DNA of 64,000 nt from Lawsonibacter asaccharolyticus (GTDB taxonomy: Bacteria > Bacillota > Clostridia > Oscillospirales > Oscillospiraceae), in contig BFBT01000001.1 in the NCBI GenBank assembly GCA_003112755.1, positions 1,302,001-1,366,000 on the forward strand, written 5' to 3'. The position numbers and the translations under genes were made by a program. Within the stretch, counting starts at the first letter, position 1. The number at the start of each line of letters is the position of its first letter. Below the pieces are notes generated by a model. That model searched no databases. It was not told the origin of the DNA and worked only from the letters and a program-made list of their open reading frames with translations. Below, in pieces: positions 28,406 through 38,141 of the stretch.

Positions 28406-29605
28406 TTATGTATGCACCAGCTCCTTCTGCTCCTTCAGCATGGTTTCGATCTCCTCCTCCGGCATTTTTAAGTACTCCGCCAGGACCTCCCGGGTATGCT
28501 GTCCCAGGGTGGGGGCGGGCTCATAGGTGGTATCCGGGTAATTTCCGAATTTCAGCGGGCTGCCCGCCATCCGATATGTTCCAGCCACCGGGTGCTCCAC
28601 CTCTACGATCATATTGCGGGCCGCGATCTGGGGGTCCGCACAGATCATCTTCATGGTGTTGATGCGGCCATTGGGCACCCCGTGAGCCTCAAAGATCCGC
28701 TCGCATTCATCCAGTGTGCGGGCCCGGGTAAATCTGGAGATCTCCTCAGTCAGCTCCGCCTTGTGCTGGCGTCTGGCCTCCGCCTTGGAGAAGCGCGGGT
28801 CCTCCACCATATCCTCCCGCCCCAGGGCGCGGCACAGACTGTAAAATGCAGGATCCCGGGAGCAGGTGATAATGATCTCTCCATCGGAGGTGGGGAACGT
28901 CCCGAAGGGGACGCTGGTGGGGTGGCTGTTGCCCACCCTCTGGGGATCGGTGCCAAAGACACAGGTATTGATCACCGCGTTTTCCAGGCAGGAGAAGGTG
29001 GCATCCAGCATCGCCACATCGATAAACTGTCCCTTTCCTGTCTTTTCCCGGTCATACAGGGCCGCCGAGATGGCACCGAAGGCATACAGCCCGGTAAACA
29101 CGTCGCTGGCCGAGGTCCCGCAGCGCATGGCCGGGCCATCCGGCTCACCGGTCAGGCTCATCAGTCCGCTCATCCCCTGAACGATCATATCCAGCGCGCC
29201 TCTGGAACGGTATGGACCCGTATAGCCAAAGCCGGAGACCGCCATATAAATGATCCTGGGATTGGCTGCGGCAATGATATCATAACCCAGGCCCATGCGC
29301 TCCATCGTGCCGGGTTTGAAATTTTCCACCAGAACGTCCGCTTTTTTCACCAGCTCCAGCAGCACCTTCTTATCTGTCTCCGCCTTCAGGTTCAGGGTGA
29401 TGCTCTTCTTACTGCGCTGGACCGACAGGTCGTAGACCCGCTCCCCGTTGAGAAACGGGCCGCTGGCCTTGGGCCGGTCCGGCCGCTCCACCTTGATCAC
29501 ATCCGCCCCCAGGTCCGCCATGATCATCGTGGCCAGGGGACCGGACAAAAACTGCGTCAGGTCCACCACTGTTACCCCGCTCAGGGGGCCGTATCCAACC
29601 GCCAT
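28406..29605 (-). CDS. CaiB/BaiF family (class III) CoA-transferase
   Basis: A 399-residue enzyme that moves CoA between carboxylic acids. The catalytic Asp of the family is D168 in GTSASDVFTGLY. The N-terminus (GPLSGVTVVDLTQFLSGPLA) and VENFKPGTMERMGLGYD are also typical. AAAGGAGC precedes the ATG. It lies 29 bases after the carboxyltransferase gene. In this setting it probably activates the acid imported by the Tct system to its CoA ester. The acyl group cannot be read from sequence; oxalate, carnitine, succinyl and itaconate relatives are all in this family. Confidence 0.9.
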   Translation of the reverse strand: MAVGYGPLSGVTVVDLTQFLSGPLATMIMADLGADVIKVERPDRPKASGPFLNGERVYDLSVQRSKKSITLNLKAETDKKVLLELVKKADVLVENFKPGTMERMGLGYDIIAAANPRIIYMAVSGFGYTGPYRSRGALDMIVQGMSGLMSLTGEPDGPAMRCGTSASDVFTGLYAFGAISAALYDREKTGKGQFIDVAMLDATFSCLENAVINTCVFGTDPQRVGNSHPTSVPFGTFPTSDGEIIITCSRDPAFYSLCRALGREDMVEDPRFSKAEARRQHKAELTEEISRFTRARTLDECERIFEAHGVPNGRINTMKMICADPQIAARNMIVEVEHPVAGTYRMAGSPLKFGNYPDTTYEPAPTLGQHTREVLAEYLKMPEEEIETMLKEQKELVHT

Positions 29606-29634
29606 ATTGAACCAAGCTCCTTTCCGCGCCGCCG

Positions 29635-31191
29635 TCAGACCGGCATATTCCCGTGTTTTTTGGCTGGCAGGACCACCTGTTTGTTCTGAAACAGCTCCAG
29701 AGTCCGGATGATGACCCGCCGTGACTCCGCAGGCTCGATCACGTCCTCAAACTTCCCATATTCCGCCGCCTTATACGGGTTAAAAAATTCTTCCTTGTAC
29801 TCCTCGATGTAGTGGGCACGGAGGGCAGCCACATCCTCACCGCTCTCCTCAGCCCGCTTCAGCTCGTGCTTCCGGCAGATATCCACGGCCCCCTCTGCCC
29901 CCACGACTACCATCTGCGCCGTGGGCCAGGCGAAAATGAAGTCCGGCCGAAGCTCCCAGGAGCACATTGCAGGCCGGGCGCCACCCACGACCTTCCCCAC
30001 CGCCATCACGATCTTCGGGACTGTGGCCTCTGCCCAGGCGTAGATCATCTTTGCCCCGTGCCGGATGATCCCTCCGTACTCCTGATTGGTGCCGGGCATG
30101 TATCCGGGCACATCGGCAATGGACAGCAGGGGCACATTGAAGCAGTCACAGGTGCGGATAAAACGGGCCGCCTTGTCCGAAGCGTTGATGTCGATACAGC
30201 CTGCCATCGCCTTGGGCTGGTTGGCCACCACCCCCACCGACCGGCCGTTCATGCGGATAAATCCGGTGACCATATTGGTGGCATACATGGCCTGGGTCTC
30301 AAAAAACTCGTGCCCATCCGCGATCTCCCGGATAACATCCTTGATATCGTAGGCCTTTTTCAGGTTATCCGGAATGAAGGTGTTGAGCATCTCACAGCGG
30401 CGGTCCGGAGAGTCGCCGCAGGGCATGATGGGCGGCATCTCCCGGCAGTTTGGGGGCAGGTAGCTCAGCAGGGTCTTGATCTTCTCAATGCAGTCCCGGT
30501 CGTCCGCACAGAAAAAGTGAGACACGCCTGACACCGTATTATGGGTCCGCGCTCCTCCCAGCTTCTCCGCATCCACCACCTCCCCGGTCACGTTCTTGAT
30601 GACCTGCGGTCCGGTGATAAAGGAGCGGCTGGTCTTGTCCACGGAAAAAATGAAGTCGGTCAGCGCGGGGGAATACACGGTCCCGCCGGCGCAGGGCCCC
30701 ATGATGGCTGAGATCTGGGGGATCACCCCAGAAGCCATCACGTTGTTGAAGAAGATGGCCCCATAGGAAGTGGCAGGCCCCTCCTGGATCCGCCCGCCCC
30801 CCGAGTCATTCAGGCCGATCAGCGGCACGCCGGCGTCCATGGCCAGCTCCTGAATCCGCTTGACCTTCATGCCCTGCATCTCCCCCATGGCGCCGCCCAG
30901 AACCGTAAAGTCGTGGGCAAAGGCAAAGGCCCCTCTCCCATGAATCAATCCGTATCCCGTCACCACCCCTTCCGCCGGTGTGTCTACCTTCTCCATCCCA
31001 AAGTCATGGCAGCGGTGCTTCATAAAAATGTTGTACTCCTGGAAAGTACCGGGATCAAACAGCAGGTCGATGCGCTCCCGGGCTGTCAGCTTACCCGCGC
31101 CGTGCTGCTTCGCGACCTTTTTTTCTCCCCCTCCCTGTCTGATCTTTTCCTTTTTCTCAAGCATCTCTTGAAGCTTTGTTTTTTCGCCCAC
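29635..31191 (-). CDS. Acyl-CoA carboxyltransferase/decarboxylase alpha-type subunit
   Basis: A 518-residue crotonase-fold carboxyltransferase of the propionyl-CoA carboxylase beta/methylmalonyl-CoA decarboxylase alpha/glutaconyl-CoA decarboxylase group. Features are GKLTARERIDLLFDPGTFQE, the first CoA-binding region around DSGGGRIQEG, PCAGGTVYSPALTDF and the second half motif DVPGYMPGTNQEYGGIIRHGAK. The start is GTG 31189-31191 seven bases after GAGGAGGA. No biotin carboxylase gene is nearby, so it probably decarboxylates a CoA ester by passing CO2 to a biotin carrier. Only a truncated carrier-like ORF is found, at 32347. Confidence 0.9.
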   Translation of the reverse strand: MGEKTKLQEMLEKKEKIRQGGGEKKVAKQHGAGKLTARERIDLLFDPGTFQEYNIFMKHRCHDFGMEKVDTPAEGVVTGYGLIHGRGAFAFAHDFTVLGGAMGEMQGMKVKRIQELAMDAGVPLIGLNDSGGGRIQEGPATSYGAIFFNNVMASGVIPQISAIMGPCAGGTVYSPALTDFIFSVDKTSRSFITGPQVIKNVTGEVVDAEKLGGARTHNTVSGVSHFFCADDRDCIEKIKTLLSYLPPNCREMPPIMPCGDSPDRRCEMLNTFIPDNLKKAYDIKDVIREIADGHEFFETQAMYATNMVTGFIRMNGRSVGVVANQPKAMAGCIDINASDKAARFIRTCDCFNVPLLSIADVPGYMPGTNQEYGGIIRHGAKMIYAWAEATVPKIVMAVGKVVGGARPAMCSWELRPDFIFAWPTAQMVVVGAEGAVDICRKHELKRAEESGEDVAALRAHYIEEYKEEFFNPYKAAEYGKFEDVIEPAESRRVIIRTLELFQNKQVVLPAKKHGNMPV

Positions 31192-31347
31192 GACAAGGTC
31201 CTCCTCTCTGCTGCGCCTTTGGTCACAATCCAACAAAAATCAAATATTTTTCTTTTTTCTTTAGGTTAATCTGTTTTAACGCATATTGCAATTATCGATT
31301 TTTTATATTAGTATAAGATAAAAATTATGGATCTGGAGGGACATATC

Positions 31348-32220
31348 ATGGAACTGACCCAGCTCCGCTATTTTCAGACCGCGGCCTATTACCAGCACAT
31401 CTCCCGGGCGGCAGAAGAACTCAATATCTCCCAGCCTGCCCTGAGTACGATGATTTCCAGACTGGAGAAGGAGCTGGGAGTTCCGCTCTTTGACCACAAT
31501 GGACGGTCCATCATCTTGAACCAGAATGGACAGCGGTTTCTCCAGCGGGTCAACCATATCCTGATGGAGGTGGAGAACTCAAAGAGGGAGCTCCAGGACA
31601 TTGCCGATGAGGGGGACAACTCCATTTCCCTGGCGGTCTCCTCCTCTCAGTTTCTTCAGGGGATGCACGCCTTCATGTACCAGCACCCCAACTACAAGTG
31701 GAATCAGCGGGTCGCAGAAAACAAGGAGATCGCTGCGCTGCTCAACCGGGGTCAAATCGATCTGGCGGTCACCTCCCCGGGCATTTATGGGGAGGTATTT
31801 GAATCCACCCTGCTGCTCCGGGACATCTTCAAGCTGGCTGTCCATAAGGACAACCCCTTGGCACAGCGGAAAAGTGTCCGTCTGGAGGAGCTCACCGACC
31901 AGCGCTTCATCATGCTTCTGAAGGGACTGCCCTTCCGCACTCAGACCGACCGGATCTTTGCAGACCTGGGCATCACGCCCCACTACATCATGGAGTGCGA
32001 CCATCTGCTCCGGCGGGAGCTGATCAACGCCAACGCCGGCGTCACCATCGCTTCCCAGTCTGCCTCCTTTCGGCATCTGTTCAGCGAGAATATTCGTTTT
32101 CTGGATATCGAGGACGTACATCACACCCGTGACATTGTGATGGTCCATCGGAAAGGACGGTATTTGAACCGCGCCTCCCGACAGTTCGCCGACTTTCTGA
32201 AGCAAAAATTCAGTCCCTAG
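31348..32220 (+). CDS. LysR-family regulator, divergent from the CoA/decarboxylase genes
   Basis: A 290-residue LysR regulator: HTH LTQLRYFQTAAYYQHISRAAEELNISQPALSTMISRLE and a substrate-sensing domain from about residue 90. The ATG 31348 follows GGAGGG by seven bases; an in-frame ATG 21 bases earlier lacks a site. It is divergent from the carboxyltransferase gene across 156 bases that are AT-rich and hold a TATAAG-like -10 near 31,310. It probably senses the transported acid or its CoA ester. Confidence 0.88.
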   Translation: MELTQLRYFQTAAYYQHISRAAEELNISQPALSTMISRLEKELGVPLFDHNGRSIILNQNGQRFLQRVNHILMEVENSKRELQDIADEGDNSISLAVSSSQFLQGMHAFMYQHPNYKWNQRVAENKEIAALLNRGQIDLAVTSPGIYGEVFESTLLLRDIFKLAVHKDNPLAQRKSVRLEELTDQRFIMLLKGLPFRTQTDRIFADLGITPHYIMECDHLLRRELINANAGVTIASQSASFRHLFSENIRFLDIEDVHHTRDIVMVHRKGRYLNRASRQFADFLKQKFSP

Positions 32221-32346
32221 CCCACCGATCCCATTTTCATAACTTTGATATTATGGATTATTTCAAAAAGATGAATGGAATTTTATTGTTTTCTCTGATA
32301 CAATAGTGCAAACGACCAGTACAGCACAGCGGAGGAGGCAAAAGCG

Positions 32347-32502
32347 ATGCCAAAAAAGGAATTTTACCGCATTACAGTAGACGGGATCCCTTATGTGGTG
32401 GAGGTGGAGCCTATATACAGCGGTGCCCCGCAGCCCGGGCCTCCTTCCACTCTGGCCCCCTGGGTGCTTGCCCACCGTGTCGCCCATCTGCCACCCCGGT
32501 AA
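32347..32502 (+). CDS. Truncated biotin-carrier-like protein, no biotinylation domain
   Basis: A 51-codon gene with a strong ribosome site (GGAGGAGG, eight bases) and a TACAAT -10-like box at 32299-32304. The N-terminus KEFYRITVDGIPYVVEVEPI closely resembles the start of biotin carboxyl carrier (gamma/OadA-C type) proteins, which read K-x-Y-x-I-T-V-x-G-x-x-Y-x-V-E-V-E. A Pro/Ala linker start follows (GAPQPGPPSTLAP), but the chain ends at residue 51 with no MKM biotin site. It is likely a remnant of the missing carrier for the decarboxylase; a genuine small protein is possible. Confidence 0.5.
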   Translation: MPKKEFYRITVDGIPYVVEVEPIYSGAPQPGPPSTLAPWVLAHRVAHLPPR

Positions 32503-32569
32503 GCGGGCGCGCTGAGGGGGCAAACTCCTCGTCGGCCCCTTTGTAGGAAATCACAGCGGAAGATGCAGA

Positions 32570-32608
32570 AAGGCGCCCGCTCCCCCTATGGGGAGCGGAC
32601 GCCTTTCT
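32570..32608. terminator. Bidirectional terminator between the small ORF and gapA
   Basis: AAAGGCGCCCGCTCCCC and its near-complement form a stem of about 17 bp with loop CTAT, ended by TTTCTGTTCTG on the plus strand. Confidence 0.65.
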
Positions 32609-32651
32609 GTTCTGTCTGGGGCGGCGCATCCGTGAGGCGCCTGCTCTTTTT

Positions 32652-32685
32652 AAAAAACAGGGCGCCGCTAGATGGCGGCGCCCTG
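32652..32685 (-). terminator. Terminator of gapA
   Basis: CAGGGCGCCGC and its complement form a stem with a five-base loop, followed on the minus strand by TTTTTTAAAAAG: a textbook rho-independent terminator 14 bases after gapA. Confidence 0.85.
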
Positions 32686-32699
32686 AAACAGGACAGTGC

Positions 32700-33821
<1,122 letters not shown>

Positions 33822-34060
33822 TTAGCCACCTCCGGGCATAGTAGGCCCTGCCTTCTGTTCTTTTTCCCCATGGATTTACACAGTTCGCCAGAATCTGCGC
33901 CCATGTTCTTGTTGATGCAGCGAATTTCTGATATACTAGGTCCTGTCCGGGCCGGGCTCACGCCCCGGCCCAGCGAAATTTTCCATTTCTAAAATCAGCC
34001 GCCCCGCAAATCCTATTGCGGAAGCGCTGCGCCGGTTTTGGAGCGGAGAGGAGGATCGGG

Positions 34061-35122
34061 ATGTCTGAAGAACAGAGCTTTTTGGAGCAGCTCCCCCAGG
34101 CGGCGGTAGAGGTGCGGGACGGAAAGATCACCGCGCTCAACTCCGCCGCCCTCAGTCACCTGCCAGAGCTGGCCGTGGGGGACCAGCCGCCCCAGTACCT
34201 GGCTGCCCCGCTGGACAGTGCTCAGACTGCGGGAGCTTTCACCGGCGGCGGCGGCCTGTTCGTCTTTTCCAAGGTCTCTTCCCCCGGAGGGGTGCTGCTC
34301 CTGTTCCGCCCCGCCCCTGACTCCGCCCTCTCCCCCCAGCAGATGGACGGCTTTGCCCGCCAGCTCCGCGAGCAGATGGGGGGGCTGCTGAACAACCTTC
34401 AGCTCCTCTCCCAGGACCTGAGCGGCACCGGCTCTCCCACCGACCGGCGGCTGGCCTCCATCAACCGCAACTTTTATCAAATGCTCCGCCTGGTCAACAA
34501 CCTGGAGTTCCTGCGGGATACCAAGTCCCAGTCCGGGGTGGCCTTTTCCCCGGTGACCATGGATCTGGCCGGCCTGTGCCGCCACACAGCGGAGGACACT
34601 GCCCCCCTGCTCGCTCAGGCCGGCATCCAGCTACGCTATCAGCCGAGCACCGAAGGACTTCTGATCCCCGGCGACGCGGCCCTGCTCTCCCGTATGCTGC
34701 TGGGCCTGCTGTCCAACGCGGCTAAGGCGGCCCCCAGCGGGACCGTCCTGCTCACCCTGCGCCGTTGGGGAGACCGGGCCGTCCTGACCTGTACCAACAG
34801 CGGCTCCACTCCGGACGACGGACAGCTCTCCGCTCTGTTGGAGGGGGCCTCCCCCCACCTGCTCCCGGAGCCCGGAGAGGGGGCGGGAATGGGCCTGCCC
34901 ATCATCCGGCACATCGTCGCTCTCCACGGCGGCACGCTGCTCCTGGAGCGCCGGGAGCCAGGCGGCCTGGCCGCCACCGTCTCTCTGCCCACCGGCCCCC
35001 TCTCCATGGATCTGACCCTGAGCACCCCTGCCCCGGAGCGGAGCGGCGGCCTATCTCCCCTGCTGGTGGAGCTGTCCGACGTCCTCCCCTCCTCTCTGTA
35101 CCAGCCGGAGGACATAGAATAG
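34061..35122 (+). CDS. GHKL-ATPase (histidine-kinase-like) protein without a clear phosphoacceptor His
   Basis: A 353-residue protein. It has a PAS-like N-terminus (LPQAAVEVRDGKITALNSAA), a coiled dimerisation-like helix at about 100-150, then a HATPase_c fold with N-box LLGLLSNAAKAAPSG and G-box GEGAGMGLPIIRHIVALHGG. Where histidine kinases carry the H-box (HELRTPL), this has LREQMGGLLNNLQLL with no His. No membrane span and no response regulator nearby. It may bind ATP and signal by partner control rather than His transfer. AGGAGG precedes the ATG at 34061. Monocistronic. Confidence 0.75.
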   Translation: MSEEQSFLEQLPQAAVEVRDGKITALNSAALSHLPELAVGDQPPQYLAAPLDSAQTAGAFTGGGGLFVFSKVSSPGGVLLLFRPAPDSALSPQQMDGFARQLREQMGGLLNNLQLLSQDLSGTGSPTDRRLASINRNFYQMLRLVNNLEFLRDTKSQSGVAFSPVTMDLAGLCRHTAEDTAPLLAQAGIQLRYQPSTEGLLIPGDAALLSRMLLGLLSNAAKAAPSGTVLLTLRRWGDRAVLTCTNSGSTPDDGQLSALLEGASPHLLPEPGEGAGMGLPIIRHIVALHGGTLLLERREPGGLAATVSLPTGPLSMDLTLSTPAPERSGGLSPLLVELSDVLPSSLYQPEDIE

Positions 35123-35150
35123 CGCTGCCCGCCTCTCACAAGATCAGAAA

Positions 35151-35177
35151 ACCACCGGCCAGGCCGGTGGTTTTTTT
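35151..35177 (+). terminator. Terminator of the GHKL gene
   Basis: ACCACCGGCC and GGCCGGTGGT form the stem, followed by seven T bases. Confidence 0.88.
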
Positions 35178-35187
35178 AATGCAGCAA

Positions 35188-35220
35188 ACGGGCCCGGCAG
35201 CCGTTGGCTGCCGGACCCGG
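35188..35220 (-). terminator. Terminator-like hairpin of htrA
   Basis: CCGGCAGCC, GTT, GGCTGCCGG form a perfect stem extended by GGGxC/GxCCC, about 35 bases past the htrA stop, with GTTTGC on the minus strand. Confidence 0.6.
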
Positions 35221-35254
35221 ACCATTCTCTTCCCAGTATGGGGCCGCTCCCCGC

Positions 35255-36631
35255 TCAGGAGAAAAATCCCCCGAAGGGCCAGCCGTAATACTGGTTGTTC
35301 TGCTGAGGCTGCTGTTGCTGCTGGGAGGAAGTATCGGTGACTGTCTCCCGGGGCTGCTCGTCCAGGGTAAGGGACAGCTCCAGCTTCTCTCCGTTACGGA
35401 ACACCGTCAGCGTCACGGTATCCCCCGCCTGATGGGTGGCCTTGGCAGCCTCCAAGTCCTGGAAAGTGACCACGTCGTCCTCATCCATGGCGGTGATGAT
35501 GTCCCCAGGCTGCAGTCCCGCCTTGGCGGAGCAGGAGCCGTCCTCCACTGTGGCCACATAGACACCCAGCACCGCGTTGGTGACGCCGTACTGCTGCGCT
35601 ACAGAGGCCGACATGGTCACGCCGGTAATGCCCATGTAGGGCTTTCCGGTAACATAGCCGTACTGGATCAGGTCGGAGATGATGTTCTTCACATCGTTGA
35701 TGGGGATGGCGAAGCCCAGGCCCTCCACATTGGTGCCGGAGCTGGAGGTGCTGTATTTGGCGGTGGTGATGCCGATGACCTCCCCGTAGCTGTTGAACAG
35801 GGGACCGCCGGAGTTGCCCGGGTTGATGGCGCAGTTGGTCTGAAGCATGTTCATCGTGGTGGAGTCATTGCCGGAGCCGGTGGTAATGAGCCGGTCCAGA
35901 GCGGAGATGAGGCCGTCGGTGAGGGAGTATGTCAGCTCGCCCAGGGGGTTGCCGATGGCCATCACAGCCTGGCCCACCTTCAGCTGGTCGGAGTCGCCCA
36001 GGGTCACGGTCTGGAGCCCGGAGGCCTCGATCTTCAGCACGGCCACATCGTTGTCCTCCTCGCCCCCCACCAGGGTAGCGGGGTAGCTGCTGCCGTCGTG
36101 GAAGGAGACGGTGATGCTCACCGAGCTGTCCTTCACCGCGTCCTCAATGACGTGGTAGTTGGTGACGATGTACCCGTCGGCGGTGATGACGAAGCCGGAA
36201 CCGGAGGCGGCCGACGTGCTGGTATAGCCGAAGATGTTGGTCATGGTGGTGGACACCGTGATGCCCACGCAGGCGTCCACATTGGCGGCGTACAGCTGCT
36301 CCGGGGTCATGGCCTGGCCGCTGGAGCTGGCCACAGGGTCCGCCTGGGTGGAGATGGGCTGGGTGTTCTGATAGATCACGCTGGGCTGGGACGCGAAGAC
36401 GCTGGAGTACAGGGCTGCGCCGCCCACGCCCGCTCCGCCGCCCACTACCGCGCAGGCCAGGATCAGCGCCGCAATGCGCCTGCCGGATCCCCTGTGCTTC
36501 TGGGGCCCCTGGGGGGCCTCCGGCCCGCCCTGGCTCTGGTTGGGGTTGGAATCGGTGTACCCGCCGAAGCCGCCCCGGTACCCGTCATTCTCACTATTAT
36601 AGAAATTGAACTCATTGTCCTGATTTGCCAT
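35255..36631 (-). CDS. HtrA/DegP-type membrane serine protease with PDZ domain
   Basis: A 458-residue quality-control protease. It has a cytosolic N-terminal tail rich in Asn/Gly/Gln (1-50), one membrane span (about 52-74), an extracytoplasmic trypsin-like domain with catalytic H160 (TNYHVIED), D195 (DNDVAVLK) and S274 (NPGNSGGPLF), one PDZ domain (about 330-430) and a Gln/Asn-rich, aromatic C-terminus. AAGGAGTGTTTGAA precedes the ATG at 36629-36631. It degrades or refolds damaged envelope proteins. Monocistronic. Confidence 0.93.
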   Translation of the reverse strand: MANQDNEFNFYNSENDGYRGGFGGYTDSNPNQSQGGPEAPQGPQKHRGSGRRIAALILACAVVGGGAGVGGAALYSSVFASQPSVIYQNTQPISTQADPVASSSGQAMTPEQLYAANVDACVGITVSTTMTNIFGYTSTSAASGSGFVITADGYIVTNYHVIEDAVKDSSVSITVSFHDGSSYPATLVGGEEDNDVAVLKIEASGLQTVTLGDSDQLKVGQAVMAIGNPLGELTYSLTDGLISALDRLITTGSGNDSTTMNMLQTNCAINPGNSGGPLFNSYGEVIGITTAKYSTSSSGTNVEGLGFAIPINDVKNIISDLIQYGYVTGKPYMGITGVTMSASVAQQYGVTNAVLGVYVATVEDGSCSAKAGLQPGDIITAMDEDDVVTFQDLEAAKATHQAGDTVTLTVFRNGEKLELSLTLDEQPRETVTDTSSQQQQQPQQNNQYYGWPFGGFFS

Positions 36632-36785
36632 TTCAAACACTCCTTGCCGATTTGAACTGTGTCCGGGGGGAGCGCCTCTCTTTCCCCTTCTGACAAAAAT
36701 AAGGATACGGTCTAAATATGAAGAAAGCATGAAGAAAGAGGGGGGATTTTTTGAACAATTCCCGAAAAAAGTTTGACAGACCCTC

Positions 36786-37946
36786 TCATTTCCGCTCCGG
36801 CCGCTGGGAAAGGATCGCCGTGATGTCCCGGGCCGCCGCCGTCACATCCATCCAAAAGCCCTGAAAGATCCCCAGCCCTACCAGGTTCAGCACCACCAGG
36901 ATGAGGATGGGTCCCAGGATCATGCCAGCCACTCCGGCCACCTTCATGCCCACGTAGATGCCCACCAGGGACAGGATAGGGGACAGGCCGGTCTGGTCGC
37001 CCACGAACCGTGGCTCCGCCACCCGGCGGAACATGGCCACCACCCCCCAGATCACCATCAGATAGACAGCGGTGGAGAAATCCTGGGTAAACAGGGCCAC
37101 CACCGCCCAGGGCACCATAACGGTGCCCGACCCGATGATGGGGATAAAGTCCAGAATGGCCAGCCCCAGGGCCAGCAGCAGGGCGTAGTTCTGCCCCACC
37201 AGCAGGAATCCCCCCAGCAGAATGAAGAACACCCCCACCGACAGCAGCAGCTCCGCCCGCAGGTAGCCGCCGAAGGCGGCCAGGGCGGTGGCCTTCACCT
37301 GCTGGAGGAAGCGGAGCAGGCTCTCGTCCAGGTGCTGGACCGCCCGCGTGCGGTGATAGGGGTAGTCCGCGGTGAGGAAATAGGAGGCCATCACAAAGAC
37401 CACCAGGGCCAGCAGGAACTCCGGCACCCGCATGGCCCAGTCGGTGGCCGCCTTGGCCGCACTCAGCAGGGCGGTGGGGTCCACCGCCTGGAGGCGCTGG
37501 ATGAGGGCGTTGACGGTGTCCTCCACCGTCCCCACCACCGACAGGGGCAGCAGGTCCATCGCCCGGGCAAACAGGGCCTCCATCTGATCGAAAAAGCCCT
37601 CCACCTGGGTCAGCATCCCGCTCCAATTCTGCGCCAGGGAGACCAGTTCGTTGGCCGCGGCATAGGTCAGGATGCCCAGACAGCCGCCGATCACTCCGAA
37701 GATGACCACCACCAGCAGCAGGGACAGCAGCTTCCGGCTCCAGCCCAGCCTGCGCTGGAGCCAGCGCACCGCCGGGTTGAGCAGGGCCGCCACGATCAGC
37801 GCCGCCACGAAGGGGGCGAACAGGGACAGCAGGGGAGGCCCCAGCTTGGCCACCAGCACCACCGCCGCTGCTGCCAGCACCAGGCGGATGATCAGCCGCA
37901 GCCACAACTGCCCCCGCTCCTGCCAGGACAGCTGTTCTCTCTCCAC
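36786..37946 (-). CDS. AI-2E family transporter (YtvI-like permease)
   Basis: A 386-residue membrane protein with about eight spans and the family core: AFGGYLRAELLLSVGVFFILLGG, LALLDFIPIIGSG-like (LAILDFIPIIGSG) and QTGLSPILSLVGIYVGMKVAG. Members move small molecules or ions; the sporulation permease YtvI belongs here, which fits a spore former, but the substrate is unknown. The start is GTG 37944-37946 after AAGGAGTGGTCGTT; a GTG three codons upstream is the alternative. Confidence 0.85.
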   Translation of the reverse strand: MEREQLSWQERGQLWLRLIIRLVLAAAAVVLVAKLGPPLLSLFAPFVAALIVAALLNPAVRWLQRRLGWSRKLLSLLLVVVIFGVIGGCLGILTYAAANELVSLAQNWSGMLTQVEGFFDQMEALFARAMDLLPLSVVGTVEDTVNALIQRLQAVDPTALLSAAKAATDWAMRVPEFLLALVVFVMASYFLTADYPYHRTRAVQHLDESLLRFLQQVKATALAAFGGYLRAELLLSVGVFFILLGGFLLVGQNYALLLALGLAILDFIPIIGSGTVMVPWAVVALFTQDFSTAVYLMVIWGVVAMFRRVAEPRFVGDQTGLSPILSLVGIYVGMKVAGVAGMILGPILILVVLNLVGLGIFQGFWMDVTAAARDITAILSQRPERK

Positions 37947-38103
37947 AACGACCACTCCTTCACAGTATCACATCGATACCTTCAGTTTTCCATAGCATAG
38001 TCCAGCCTATCACAAAAAGGATGAATAATATGTAAATCCCGGGGATCTCTTCCCCGCTTTCTTTCCTCCTCCCGCCCCGCCCGGGCCGGGAGGACAAAAT
38101 AAG

Positions 38104-38137
38104 GCGCGCCGCAGGACCCGGGTCCCGCGGCGCGGCC
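38104..38137 (-). terminator. Terminator of degV
   Basis: GCGCCGC and GCGGCGC with inner GGACCC/GGGTCC form a long GC stem just after degV, followed on the minus strand by TTATTTTG. Confidence 0.7.
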
Positions 38138-38141
38138 AGTT

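Noticed and set aside
35204..36655. 483-codon plus-strand frame opposite the HtrA gene
   Set aside because: Antisense to a protease with full catalytic triad; it arises from GC-rich third positions and has a Gly/His/Val-rich, domain-free product.
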